15,044 bases of DNA from JAXDAY01 sp034679345 (GTDB lineage: Bacteria; Eisenbacteria; RBG-16-71-46; CAIMUX01; VGJL01): assembly GCA_034679345.1 (NCBI GenBank), contig JAXDAY010000003.1, forward strand, positions 1-15,044. Direction: 5' to 3'. Of this stretch, positions 1 through 8,528 are shown piece by piece (the stretch's first letter is position 1; each line of letters opens with the position of its first letter). Under the pieces are notes generated by a model. The model searched no databases, was not told the DNA's origin, and was given only the letters and a program-made list of their open reading frames with translations. A program made the position numbers and the translations under genes.

Positions 1-164
1 GCCTCGCTCCTGCGCGTGGCGATCGCAGCGGCGATGAGCTCATGGGCGATCGATTCGAGATCGGCGAGCTCGGTTCGAGCTTCTTGGGGCAAAGCGACCG
101 GCAATGCGAGCCTCCCTGACAAGCGCACAGGTCCCGGGTCGGGGTAAGCAAGAAAGAGACCCAT
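1..164 (-). CDS. Unrecognised protein, N-terminal fragment (runs off left edge)
   Basis: A minus-strand reading frame opens with ATG at 164-162 and stays open to the window edge, giving about 54 residues that begin MGLFLAYPDPGPVRLSG. The second half (LPQEARTELADLESIAHELI) reads as an amphipathic helix, and its codons mostly end in G or C as in the other genes here, which favours real coding. No good ribosome binding site precedes the ATG. The frame is open for about 25 more codons upstream (to a TGA near 239) but I saw no alternative start there. I do not recognise a family and assign no function. It lies downstream of the large protease gene on the same strand, separated by about 320 bp. A short open frame on the plus strand (3-119) competes with it, so confidence is low. 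Confidence 0.35.
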   Translation of the reverse strand, partial: MGLFLAYPDPGPVRLSGRLALPVALPQEARTELADLESIAHELIAAAIATRRSE

Positions 165-482
165 GGCGCGATCAGGCCACGCAATGCAGAAGACATCGCA
201 TCGAAGCGCTCTTCGCCGCTCCTCACGCGAATCGACTCACGCCTCACGCCGTCATGCGTCGATGAGAAGCGTCCGATCCTCGACGGTCCCGTCGAATGCT
301 CGACACCCACACGCACACCCAGCGACCTGGAGCGATGCAGCCGGGCATGACCGACCGTCCGTGCGCTGAAGTGGAGGTTTCGTCGCCGCCTCCATTCTTC
401 CCATGTCGAACAGGCAGTCCCGGCGGTCGTGAATGCGCGGAATCCTCCGGTGCGTTGAATTGCGCGGAGGAGGAAGGGGGCC
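165..482. other. Intergenic region between protease gene and left-edge gene
   Basis: I see no convincing gene in these 318 bases. Two symmetric sequences stand out. A near-palindrome at 280-295 (arms TCGACGG and CCGTCGA around a 2-base centre) could be an operator. A possible hairpin just past the protease stop has arms CCTCCG at 444-449 and CGGAGG at 465-470 with a 15-base loop. It has no T-run on the minus strand, so it is at best a weak terminator. The short open frames here look like chance products of high GC. Confidence 0.4.
280..295. repeat. 16-bp near-palindrome, possible operator
   Basis: The arms TCGACGG (280-286) and CCGTCGA (289-295) are perfect reverse complements separated by TC. 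The site is about 115 bp upstream of the putative minus-strand start at 164, where a dimeric repressor or activator could bind. No regulator gene lies next to it and no second copy was noticed, so function is inference. Confidence 0.3.
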
Positions 483-3400
483 CTAGGATCCGAAAGGTCC
501 CAGCGTGAGCGCCGCCCCCCCGCTCGACGCCTCTGACTCCCGCCACAGCCGCAGCAACGGCTCGATCGCGCGCGGGTGCGCGATCGGCCAGCGGGCCAGC
601 CGAAGAGCCGCGAGATCCCACCATCCGAGGCGGATCAGGGATCCGACCAACGCCTCGTCCACGCGCGCATCCTCCGGGTGCGACCGCATCCATCGCGCCG
701 CCTCCTTGCGGCACTCCTCGCGCTTTCCTTCCGCCTCGAGGATGAGAATCTCGGCGCGCCGCCAACCATCAACATCCGGATCCTTCGCACGCGCGGACTT
801 GAGCCGGGCGCGCGCCGCGCCTGCGTCTCCCTCGAGCAGCGCCGACTCCGCCATCAGCGCATCGACGAGCGCCTCCCGGCTGCTACGCGTCGACGCCGAT
901 CGCGGATCCGCCGGATCGCCCTCTGGAATCTTTGCCGCCAGCTCCCGCAGCCTTTTCTCCGCGCCCGCCGCGTCCCCCCCGCTCAAGAGCAGCCGCACGC
1001 GCGCCACGCGAATCTCCCAGAGATCGTCCGGCGCCGGCGCATCGTCTTCCTCCTCGCCGCCTTCCTTCTCTTCAAAGGTCGCGGGCGATGCGAGCCGAAG
1101 CCCCTCGGCCTGATCGAGCCCCGCGATGGCCGCGTCGCGCTCCTCGCTTCTCGCATCCGCTCGCCGCGCGAGAAGCCGCGCCCGGTCGAGCGCGCGCGCC
1201 ACGGCCGCATCGACCGCCGCTCCCGCCTCCGGCAGAAACGCGCGCGTGTCCGCCTCGATCGGCACCGAAGCCAGAAGCGCACCATCCTCCGCCCGCAGGT
1301 CGAGCTTTCCGCGCAGCAGCATCCCCTCCGGCAGATCCTCGCCCCTGAGGAAGAATCGCCGCCGCTCCCCCGGCACGAGCGTCACGGAGCCGAGCGAATC
1401 CGCCCCCTTGCCAATGCCATGAACCGCGTCCCTGAAAACGACGATCCGTCCGCCCTCCGCGGCGCCGATGCGCGCGGGCGAAACGAGACGCGAAGAGTCG
1501 AGCTCTCGACGCCCCCGCGCGGGAATGTCGAAGCGCAGACGATAGACTCCGGCATGCGGCGGATGGATCTCGATCGTTCGCGAAGTGAGATAGCCGTGAT
1601 CGACCTCCCGGCCCGAGCCGTCGTAGAGACGGAAAGTCGAATCGTCCAGGAAATCCTCCTGCTCCGGAGTGGTCCGCAGGTCGATCGTGACCGCCTCCGC
1701 TCCGCACTCGAGGACCGCCTCGCCCGTCTCGACCATCGCGGGGATCCCATTCAGCGATCGCGTGAAGAGGGTATCGGGCCCCACGCGCCACTCGATCTCG
1801 AGCGGCTCCAGCCTCTCGGAGATCGAGACATCGAACCTCGCCGACGCCCCCCAGCTTGGCGCCGCCAAGACGACACCCGCGCCTGGGCGATCGGGTTCGA
1901 GCCGCACCGGCCCGATTGGCGCATCCACGCCGGCGAACTCGACCCGCCACGCCAGCCGGCCGGGATCGTTGTCGTGCCAGCGGCTGAAGGCGACCATCTC
2001 CATCACCTGCCCCGCGACGACCGGAGCCTCGATGCGCGCCTCCTGCCCGGCGGCGATGTCGATCCGCCTCCCCCGGGTTCGATCGTCGGCCGACCGGATC
2101 AGATCCTGCGTCGAGAGGGCGATCTCGTATGCGTTCGCGGGATCCGCCATCTCTTCGCGCACGCGCAGCCGCGCGAGCGTGGCCCCCTCCGGCACGCGCG
2201 CGAAGAGGCTCTTCCGATCGCCGCGCTGGAAATCCCACGTCCCCTCGAGGACCGGACGGCGCGGATCGATCTCCTCCGGCCGGATCACGGTCGAGGTGAG
2301 CGCGAACTCGATTCCCGCATCCGGGTGCTCGACATCCCGCGCAAAGATCCGGCCCACGTTGAGCCCCGGCGCCATCCGAGAAGGATCGAAGCTCACCGGG
2401 ATCGCGATCCCGCCCGAGCCGATCGAGACGGTGAGCGGCGGGCGCATCCATGGGACGTCGCACTCGAATCGGACGATCCGCAGGAAACCCGCGCGCTCGG
2501 ACTGAAGCGAATCGGCGGGGAAGTCGGGCTGCACGAAGAAGGAGATCCGGTAAGGCTCTCGCTCGCGCAGGCCGCGCTCGTAGTATCCGCCGCCGATCCC
2601 GGTCGCGTTCTGTACGCGCACCGTGTAGCCGACGACCGGACGCTTCGCGTCGAAGTCCCGATGAACACGCGCGGCCGCCTCGCGCCCCGGATAGACGCGG
2701 GCCAGCCGCTCCAACGCGGCCTGCGTTGGAAGCGCCTGCGGGATCCCGTCCCCCTGCTCGATCACCGGCACCCCGGGAAGTCGACGAGCGCCCTCGCGCA
2801 TCGCCCGGCGCAGCCGCGCCGGCGTCGCCGGAATCCCCCGGGTCCTCGCCGCCGAAAGGATGAGCGAACAGAATCCCGCCCCCTGCGGGCTCGCCATGCT
2901 CGTTCCGTTCCATGACTCGCCGAGCAGGAGGCTCCATGTGGGCAGCGGGCTCAGGGCCGCGCCGGGAGCGATGAAGTCGATCCCCGGATCGCCGTCCAAG
3001 AGCGGCCCGCGCGAAGTGAACTGGAAGAGATCGTCGCGCCGCGGGTCGAGGGCGGCGTAGTTCGTCTGCTGGGTGAGAGTCGAAATCGCGGCTCCCCAGC
3101 TGAAGATTCGATCGGCCGTGCCCGGCGAGCCGATCGTCGAGAGGGCCGGTCCCTCGTTGCCAGCGCTCGTGCAGACGATGACCCCGGTCCTCTCGATCAG
3201 CTCATCGAGGAAGCGCGAACCCTCCTCCTCGCCGTCCTGGAAGAAGCTCAGGCCACCGAAGCTGATGTTGATCACATCGGCGCCATGGTCGACCGCCCAC
3301 TGGGCGCACTTGATGACGCTGTTGTGCGAGGTCGAGCCGCCGAAGCGGCCGTTTCCCACCTTCGCGGCGATGAGCTGCACGCCTGGGGCGAGGCCGTTCA

Positions 3401-4244
3401 GCGGATCGTCGGGGCCGTAGTAGGCGCCGACGATCCCCGCCACATGGGTCCCGTGCCCCCCTTCGTCGAAGAAGAGGAAGATCGATGAGGCGTCGGGAGC
3501 GATGCGCTCGAGCGCCACGGTGAAGTTATCCGGGTCCGGGAAGCGGGCTGTCTCGCGGGCCTCGCGGTAGGGATGCAGCGCCACTTCCTCGGCGAGGTCG
3601 CCGTCGCCGTCGGTGTCGATCCGCACCTCCCAGCGCTCGCCGCGGCGGATCGCCGCCACATCGAAGCGATCGCCCGGATCGCCGTCGCGCTCGATCAGAT
3701 CTTCGAAGGCCTCCCGAGTCGCATCGACCCGGTCCCCCGCGCTGTCGGCGACTGTCCCTTCCCACACCTCGACCGCCCTCTGCCAGGCGGCCTTGCGCTC
3801 GGAGGCGCGCCTGCCCGCCATCCAGTCGGGGAAGTAATCGCGATCGACGATGATCCCCAGTCGCACCTCGGCGCCGGCGGCGAGGTCGCCGGGCATCCGC
3901 AGGCGGCGCCCCGATAGGCCCCGAAGCTCGCCCCCCTCCGCTCGCGCCGCCACGGGCAACGGGATATACCCGTTGTCGGTCCCGTCGAAGAGATCGATGA
4001 TCTTGGGCTCGCCCGTCGGAGTCGTCTGAAGCGCGGGATGACCGAGATCGACTCCCGTGTCGAGGATCGCGACCACGATCCCGCGACCATCCGACTCGGG
4101 ATGAACCTTCAGGAAATCCAGTACCCCCAGGTCCGCTTTTGGCAGGAAGCCCTGGAGGAAGGCCCGGTCGTCGGCGGGGTTCTGCGCCCGAGCCGCGCCA
4201 CCGACTGCAACACAGAGGAGAGCGAGAGTCAGAGAGTATTTCAT
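483..4244 (-). CDS. Secreted tripeptidyl-peptidase II-like S8 serine protease
   Basis: This is a subtilisin-family serine protease of 1253 residues. The start ATG at 4244 follows AGAAGGGG at 7-nt spacing and opens a clear signal peptide (MKYSLTLALLCVAVGGAARA, cleavage near Ala20), so the product is exported. Catalytic motifs: Asp62 (LDTGVDLGHP), His264 (GGHGTHVAG), oxyanion Asn363 (SAGNEGP) and Ser449 (NGTSMASP). The 200-residue insert between Asp and His, the TGEPKIID segment, the middle beta-rich region (about 550-1000) and the helical C-terminus ending near LIRLGWWDLAALRLARWP all match tripeptidyl-peptidase II, as does the total length (human about 1249). Known TPP II is a cytosolic aminopeptidase assembling into giant complexes. 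Here export suggests periplasmic or extracellular protein breakdown. By recalled alignment the two substrate N-terminus-binding glutamates are Thr305 and Gly331. The gene is divergent from the ferredoxins. Family assignment is firm; exo versus endo activity is unknown. Confidence 0.93.
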   Translation of the reverse strand: MKYSLTLALLCVAVGGAARAQNPADDRAFLQGFLPKADLGVLDFLKVHPESDGRGIVVAILDTGVDLGHPALQTTPTGEPKIIDLFDGTDNGYIPLPVAARAEGGELRGLSGRRLRMPGDLAAGAEVRLGIIVDRDYFPDWMAGRRASERKAAWQRAVEVWEGTVADSAGDRVDATREAFEDLIERDGDPGDRFDVAAIRRGERWEVRIDTDGDGDLAEEVALHPYREARETARFPDPDNFTVALERIAPDASSIFLFFDEGGHGTHVAGIVGAYYGPDDPLNGLAPGVQLIAAKVGNGRFGGSTSHNSVIKCAQWAVDHGADVINISFGGLSFFQDGEEEGSRFLDELIERTGVIVCTSAGNEGPALSTIGSPGTADRIFSWGAAISTLTQQTNYAALDPRRDDLFQFTSRGPLLDGDPGIDFIAPGAALSPLPTWSLLLGESWNGTSMASPQGAGFCSLILSAARTRGIPATPARLRRAMREGARRLPGVPVIEQGDGIPQALPTQAALERLARVYPGREAAARVHRDFDAKRPVVGYTVRVQNATGIGGGYYERGLREREPYRISFFVQPDFPADSLQSERAGFLRIVRFECDVPWMRPPLTVSIGSGGIAIPVSFDPSRMAPGLNVGRIFARDVEHPDAGIEFALTSTVIRPEEIDPRRPVLEGTWDFQRGDRKSLFARVPEGATLARLRVREEMADPANAYEIALSTQDLIRSADDRTRGRRIDIAAGQEARIEAPVVAGQVMEMVAFSRWHDNDPGRLAWRVEFAGVDAPIGPVRLEPDRPGAGVVLAAPSWGASARFDVSISERLEPLEIEWRVGPDTLFTRSLNGIPAMVETGEAVLECGAEAVTIDLRTTPEQEDFLDDSTFRLYDGSGREVDHGYLTSRTIEIHPPHAGVYRLRFDIPARGRRELDSSRLVSPARIGAAEGGRIVVFRDAVHGIGKGADSLGSVTLVPGERRRFFLRGEDLPEGMLLRGKLDLRAEDGALLASVPIEADTRAFLPEAGAAVDAAVARALDRARLLARRADARSEERDAAIAGLDQAEGLRLASPATFEEKEGGEEEDDAPAPDDLWEIRVARVRLLLSGGDAAGAEKRLRELAAKIPEGDPADPRSASTRSSREALVDALMAESALLEGDAGAARARLKSARAKDPDVDGWRRAEILILEAEGKREECRKEAARWMRSHPEDARVDEALVGSLIRLGWWDLAALRLARWPIAHPRAIEPLLRLWRESEASSGGAALTLGPFGS

Positions 4245-4523
4245 GAAAGGACCCCTTCTTCCGCCGCACGACCCTGGGACGGCACCAGGGGAGAATAGCA
4301 CCGCGCTCTGTTCGGGACATCCCCGTGGCGCGGGGATGGAACGCGCCCGGACGAGGCGCCGCCGGATCTGCCCCTTCCCCCATTTGAGTGAATTCGCTAG
4401 TCTCAGCAACGAGATTGGACCTGCCCTCGGGCAGGGCGGTGGGCGGTCGCGTTCCAGGCTCATCGCGGGATGTCGGGACGGGACGGGGCGACGGCCGGTC
4501 GCCTCAAAGAGGAGTCTCAGGTC

Positions 4524-4829
4524 ATGGCGCACGTAGTGATCGAAAACTGCCACATGTGTCGTTTCACAGATTGCGTCGTCGGTTGCCCCACGGACAGCTT
4601 CCATGGCGACGACGAGATGCTCTACATCGACCCGAACGAGTGCATGGACTGCGCGGCCTGCGCTCCTGCCTGCCCGGTCGAGGCGATCTACGCCGAAGAG
4701 GACGTGCCGGAGAATATGAAGCAGTGGATCCAGATCAACGCCGAGAAGGCGCCGGGCCTCCCGGTGGTGAACGCCAAGATGGATCCTCTGCCCACGGCGG
4801 AAGCGAAGAAGGCGAAGCTCGGATTCTAG
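4524..4829 (+). CDS. fdxA: Seven-iron (3Fe-4S/4Fe-4S) ferredoxin, copy 1
   Basis: A small cytoplasmic electron carrier of 101 residues, the length expected for the FdxA / Azotobacter ferredoxin I family. The start ATG at 4524 is 9 nt after AGAGGAG. Counting the initiator Met, cysteines 9, 12, 17, 21, 40, 43, 46 and 50 are present. By family knowledge Cys9, 17 and 50 would hold the [3Fe-4S] cluster and Cys21, 40, 43 and 46 the [4Fe-4S] cluster. The conserved tail (VPENMKQWIQINAEKAP, then DPLPTAE) is also typical. Position 25, a free Cys next to the 4Fe cluster in ferredoxin I, is Ser here but Cys in the next gene. It is followed after 60 bp by a 74% identical paralogue and is probably co-transcribed with it. 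The redox partner is not indicated by the neighbours. Confidence 0.92.
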   Translation: MAHVVIENCHMCRFTDCVVGCPTDSFHGDDEMLYIDPNECMDCAACAPACPVEAIYAEEDVPENMKQWIQINAEKAPGLPVVNAKMDPLPTAEAKKAKLGF

Positions 4830-4889
4830 CCGCCTCGCCGGCGCCGGAGGCGATCCGACCGGGCCGTTCATGAGAAGGAGTTTCGAGAG

Positions 4890-5195
<306 letters not shown>

Positions 5196-5633
5196 GGAGG
5201 CGCCGAGGGCATCGGAGATCGAGAGTGAAGTCGAGCGGGCGGGGCTTCGGTCCCGCCCGCTTTGTTTCGTGCGAGGACTACCCCATCTCCGAGGGATACG
5301 CCGCCTCCCAGAAGCACCGATGATGCAGCCATCCAATCATGGGCTCTTCGCTGATCGGTGCCTGAGCGATACCCATGCCTTTGAGCCCACACCGGAAACC
5401 GCCGCCCATGCCCCGTTCGATCCCCCATCGACGCAAGGCGTTCCCTATACCGGATTATCCCGCCTCAGCCTCGATCCCACTGAATCCGCCGGATGACACG
5501 CGAAACGCTCGCCCAAGCGGAATCTGCGAGAGCGGAGGCGCCATCCTGCCGAAATCTGTGGACGAGACCCGAGAGTCCTTGTGTGCAACCTCCCATTGCT
5601 CGTGAACGTCAGGAATTCGAGGGGGCGCTGAAG
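5196..5633. other. Intergenic region between ferredoxins and GAF protein
   Basis: The region contains the ferredoxin terminator (5235-5267) and, beyond it, presumably the promoter of the GAF-domain gene, though I could not pick a convincing -35/-10 pair. Complementary 8-mers GCACCGAT (5314-5321) and ATCGGTGC (5354-5361) flank 32 bases. No supported gene lies here. An in-frame ATG at 5493 would extend the GAF protein by 47 residues, but that stretch has no family-like character. Confidence 0.4.
5235..5267 (+). terminator. Rho-independent terminator after the ferredoxin pair
   Basis: GCGGGCGGG (5235-5243) pairs perfectly with CCCGCCCGC (5252-5260). One G-T wobble (5244/5251) and a C-G pair (5245/5250) continue the stem to a TTCG tetraloop (5246-5249), an 11-pair stem closed by the unusually stable C(UUCG)G loop. 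TTTGTTT (5261-5267) follows directly. Position, stem strength and T-run make this a confident call. Confidence 0.9.
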
Positions 5634-7652
5634 ATGTCGACCGGTGATTTCGGATCCTTTGGATCACGCGATTCGAAGCTTGTGCGGAGACAGGAGTCGC
5701 AGCCCACGAACGGGATTGTGAATGCTGCAGGTGATCGCTGCCCCAGTCTGCTCGCCGTTGAACCCGAATCGGTGCGCAGGACGCAGCCTTGCCGAGCCGC
5801 TAAGCGTGTCGCGCTCGTCGGTCTGTCCGATAGCTCCGCCTCGGTGCTGGAGCGATACGCAGTCTCCTGTGACTGGGTGATTGCGGCAGTGGTGGCGACG
5901 CGCCCTGGGGGCGCGGTGGCCGACGTCGCGGCATCTCTGCGGATTCCGGTCTCCGGGTCTCTCGATCGCACCGTCTTGAGCTCGTGCGACGACATCGTGG
6001 TCGGCGAGATCGGCGACGATCTGCGTGAGATCCTCCAGGCGATGATCGATCCTGAGCGCACGCGCATGATCGGCGTTGCCGATGCGTTGGAGGAGTTCCG
6101 CGTGGGCGATCCTCCTCCTTCGCTGGGCCCCCGGGATCCCGCCATGTCCGATCTTCCCAACGGCCGGGTCCTCCTCGCATCGGAGCGTCTGTTCGGCCCG
6201 CACGACGCGAAAATCCCCTCCGCCCTCTGGATCGACACGAACCATCCGGCGCTTGCCCAGGCGCTCGAATCTCTGGTGAACGACACCGGAGCGTTCTTCG
6301 TCAGCCTGATGTTGCCCGCCGACGAGGGGCGCAGACTCCAGGTGGTCGCCACGGGCGGCCCCAAGAGGACGACTCCAACCGGCGATCTGCCTCTGGTGGG
6401 ATCCGGCACGGCCGGAAAAGCGTTCGCCCAGGAAGAGTTTCAGATTCGGCGCGACCCTCTGCCGAATCTGGCGGAAGAGGACGAGAAGCGTCTCGTTCGC
6501 ATTGCCGCGAGTCACCCGGTGATGATCAGCGGCGAGCTGATCGGAGTCTTGAGCTTGAACATCGACGCATGCGAGGAAATCGATGGGCCGACCCTTCGCG
6601 CCCAGATGGACGCGAGCGGGAAGCGAATCGCCCGCGCTGTCATGAGCGCCATCGACCTCGAGGCGTATCCCCTGGAGATCTGCGACCATCTGCTCCCTCG
6701 CATCGTCGATCGGATCCTTTCCCAGGATGAACCGCTTCCGGATCGAATCCTCGCCGTGAGCCAGGCGCTGCGTCGTTCCTTGCACGGCGCCGGCTCTCAG
6801 TTGTATCTCGTCGATCGACTCAACGACCGGCTTCGGATGATTCCGTCATGCGAGGCGGATGGAGACGGCTCCGGAGGATGCCTCGTCGATCATGGATTGC
6901 TCCGTCTCGCGTTGCGGCACCGCGGACCTCAGGTGCTGGAATTCACCCCGGTCGACTTGCAGGAGCAGACCGGCATCATCTGCCAGCCGATCTACCTGAC
7001 CCGTCCGTACGGGCTCGTCCGCATCGATGGAGTGCCGCTGGGCGATGGCCGAAGGGAGATCGCGCTCAGGGTGATGTCGGAGACCGTGCGGCAGGTGGAA
7101 GAGATGATTCTGGTGGAAGAGCAGGTCGCCGCTCAAGACCTGCTGCAGGAGCTCGAGATGAGGATCGCCGACCGAAGCGACTTCCTCCGGGGGACCGACC
7201 CGCATCAGGCGATCCGCCGGGTGCTCGACCTTGCGGTAGAGGTCGTCGCTGCGGAGACAGCGATGTGGATTCCCCCTCAGGGCGGTCCGCCGATCGTGCC
7301 CGCGCCCGTTTCCGCGCAGGCGGCGAGGATCCAGGCGGTCGTCTGGAACCAGACCGACGCTCTGATGAAGGAGATTCGACAGGAGGGGGCGGTCGTGGGG
7401 CGCATCGATCCGGGAGGTCTCGACCCGGGTACTTCGCACACCGTGGTGCCTTACGTCGGCGTCTTGGGGAAGGAACGGCCAGGCGCGCTCATCGCCTTCT
7501 TCACTCCGGACGAATGCGGAGGCGTGCCCGCGCAGGTCTCTTCGGAGCTCCTCTGGCGCGTCTTGCAGAAGTTGTGCGGACTGCTGATCGCGAGCGATCA
7601 GGATTTCCGGCAGTCGGCCGCTCCCACAACGGAGTCCTCGGCGGCCGCCTGA
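5634..7652 (+). CDS. Rossmann-like domain plus three GAF-type domains, no output domain
   Basis: Start chosen at ATG 5634 because GAGGGGG (5619-5625) sits 8 nt upstream; an in-frame ATG at 5493 lacks support. The 672-residue product has no signal peptide or membrane segment. Residues about 57-157 (KRVALVGLSD, then VIAAVVATRPGG and DDIVVGEIGDD) look like an alpha/beta Rossmann-type domain. Three GAF-like modules follow at roughly 200-340, 360-495 and 515-655. The first is clearest (GTAGKAFAQ, then SHPVMISGELIGVLSLNI, the typical GAF ending). A helix at about 480-515 (VEEMILVEEQVAAQDLLQELEMR) may be a dimerising coiled coil. GAF domains bind small molecules or partners, but there is no kinase, HD, GGDEF or DNA-binding domain here, so it would have to act through another protein (inference). 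It is cytoplasmic and monocistronic, converging on the PEP-CTERM gene. Coding is confident; function is unknown. Confidence 0.8.
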   Translation: MSTGDFGSFGSRDSKLVRRQESQPTNGIVNAAGDRCPSLLAVEPESVRRTQPCRAAKRVALVGLSDSSASVLERYAVSCDWVIAAVVATRPGGAVADVAASLRIPVSGSLDRTVLSSCDDIVVGEIGDDLREILQAMIDPERTRMIGVADALEEFRVGDPPPSLGPRDPAMSDLPNGRVLLASERLFGPHDAKIPSALWIDTNHPALAQALESLVNDTGAFFVSLMLPADEGRRLQVVATGGPKRTTPTGDLPLVGSGTAGKAFAQEEFQIRRDPLPNLAEEDEKRLVRIAASHPVMISGELIGVLSLNIDACEEIDGPTLRAQMDASGKRIARAVMSAIDLEAYPLEICDHLLPRIVDRILSQDEPLPDRILAVSQALRRSLHGAGSQLYLVDRLNDRLRMIPSCEADGDGSGGCLVDHGLLRLALRHRGPQVLEFTPVDLQEQTGIICQPIYLTRPYGLVRIDGVPLGDGRREIALRVMSETVRQVEEMILVEEQVAAQDLLQELEMRIADRSDFLRGTDPHQAIRRVLDLAVEVVAAETAMWIPPQGGPPIVPAPVSAQAARIQAVVWNQTDALMKEIRQEGAVVGRIDPGGLDPGTSHTVVPYVGVLGKERPGALIAFFTPDECGGVPAQVSSELLWRVLQKLCGLLIASDQDFRQSAAPTTESSAAA

Positions 7653-7722
7653 TCCCGCGCTTCGCGCCCCATCGGCAGCGGCAAACGAACCAGATCGGCG
7701 CCCCGCCAACCCGTAAGTGGAC

Positions 7723-7757
7723 AAGAGAAATCGGGGTGGCGTCGCTCGCCACCCCGA
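7723..7757 (-). terminator. Intrinsic terminator of the PEP-CTERM gene, between convergent genes
   Basis: A perfect 11-bp inverted repeat, TCGGGGTGGCG (7731-7741) and CGCCACCCCGA (7747-7757), encloses a 5-base loop. Read on the minus strand the stem is followed by TTTCTCTT (7730-7723), as expected for an intrinsic terminator 27 bp beyond the PEP-CTERM stop. On the plus strand no T-run follows, so it may stop the GAF transcript only weakly. Confidence 0.8.
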
Positions 7758-7784
7758 GTCTTCGAAGAGGATCTGTCCTGAACG

Positions 7785-8528
7785 CTAGGCCGAACGCCGG
7801 CGACGGGCCAGGACGCCGCCCAGCACGCCACCGCCCAGTAGCAGCAGGGTGGCCGGCTCGGGGACCGGCGTGGTGACTCCATCGACCCGCGCCCACTCCT
7901 CGAATCCGTCGTTCGAGTCGTAGTCGCCACCGGAGAATCCGAACCCCGAGTAGAGGTACAGCCACTTGTCCTGATGCGGACTGAAGAGGCTGTGGGGGAG
8001 GTAGGCGAGCATGTCACCCGCGCCGCTGCCCGCCTCCAGATCGTAATTCAGGAGGACGTTGTTGCCGACACCCATGTCATAGAGCAACGTCGCGTTGGCG
8101 TCCAGGAGAGCCAAGGTGTTGTAGTCCGCGCTCGGTGCGACGTAGACCCTGAACAAGTCCATGGCGAGCAGGGGGCTGTAGTTCGTCTGGTTGATGTCGA
8201 GCAGGAAACGGACTGAGGGAACACCCTCGAGGTCGACCGAGCCGAAGTCGCTGACGCGGATCGAATGGGTCCACGCCCCCTGCTTCTCGTCCATCGTATA
8301 GGGACCATCGGAGTTGACGCCGTGCTCCTGCCTGTTCGCCTGGAGACGCACGAAAGGATCGATGACTCCGGTTCCCGTAGACTGGTGATCGACCTGGACG
8401 AAATAGGCGTCTCCGATGGAGCCATCCGCCCCAAGGGTCGTCAGATCGACCATGAGGGCCAAGGCGGGCGAAACGGCCGCCATGAGGGCGCACCCTGCCA
8501 GCATTGCCATCGCCATTGTCTTTATCAT
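7785..8528 (-). CDS. PEP-CTERM sorted extracytoplasmic protein
   Basis: A 247-residue exported protein. The ATG at 8528 opens a signal peptide (MIKTMAMAMLAGCALMAAVSPALA, cleavage near residue 24). GGAAGGAG lies 13 nt upstream, a longer gap than usual; an in-frame upstream start at 8591 would bury the signal peptide. The C-terminus is a textbook PEP-CTERM tripartite signal: Pro223-Glu-Pro, a Gly/Leu-rich membrane helix (about 227-240) and the Arg cluster 242-245. Exosortase family enzymes recognise this signal and cleave the tail during surface display or release. The ectodomain contains STGTGVIDPFVRLQAN and YTMDEKQGAWTHS, seen in other PEP-CTERM surface proteins and probably a beta-sandwich (my recollection of the family). 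No exosortase or exopolysaccharide gene lies in the window. It is monocistronic, with a terminator downstream and an unusual AT-rich repeat array upstream. Confidence 0.9.
   Translation of the reverse strand: MIKTMAMAMLAGCALMAAVSPALALMVDLTTLGADGSIGDAYFVQVDHQSTGTGVIDPFVRLQANRQEHGVNSDGPYTMDEKQGAWTHSIRVSDFGSVDLEGVPSVRFLLDINQTNYSPLLAMDLFRVYVAPSADYNTLALLDANATLLYDMGVGNNVLLNYDLEAGSGAGDMLAYLPHSLFSPHQDKWLYLYSGFGFSGGDYDSNDGFEEWARVDGVTTPVPEPATLLLLGGGVLGGVLARRRRSA

Noticed and set aside
576..2915. Long open frame on the plus strand (779 codons) and a similar one on the minus strand at 1072-2937
   Set aside because: Both are Arg/Pro-rich shadows of the protease gene, with no family motifs; typical of GC-rich coding DNA.
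4321..4335. Small hairpin CCCCG/CGGGG between the protease and ferredoxin genes
   Set aside because: Only 5 bp, no T-run, and located between divergent genes where no terminator is needed; expected by chance at this GC content.
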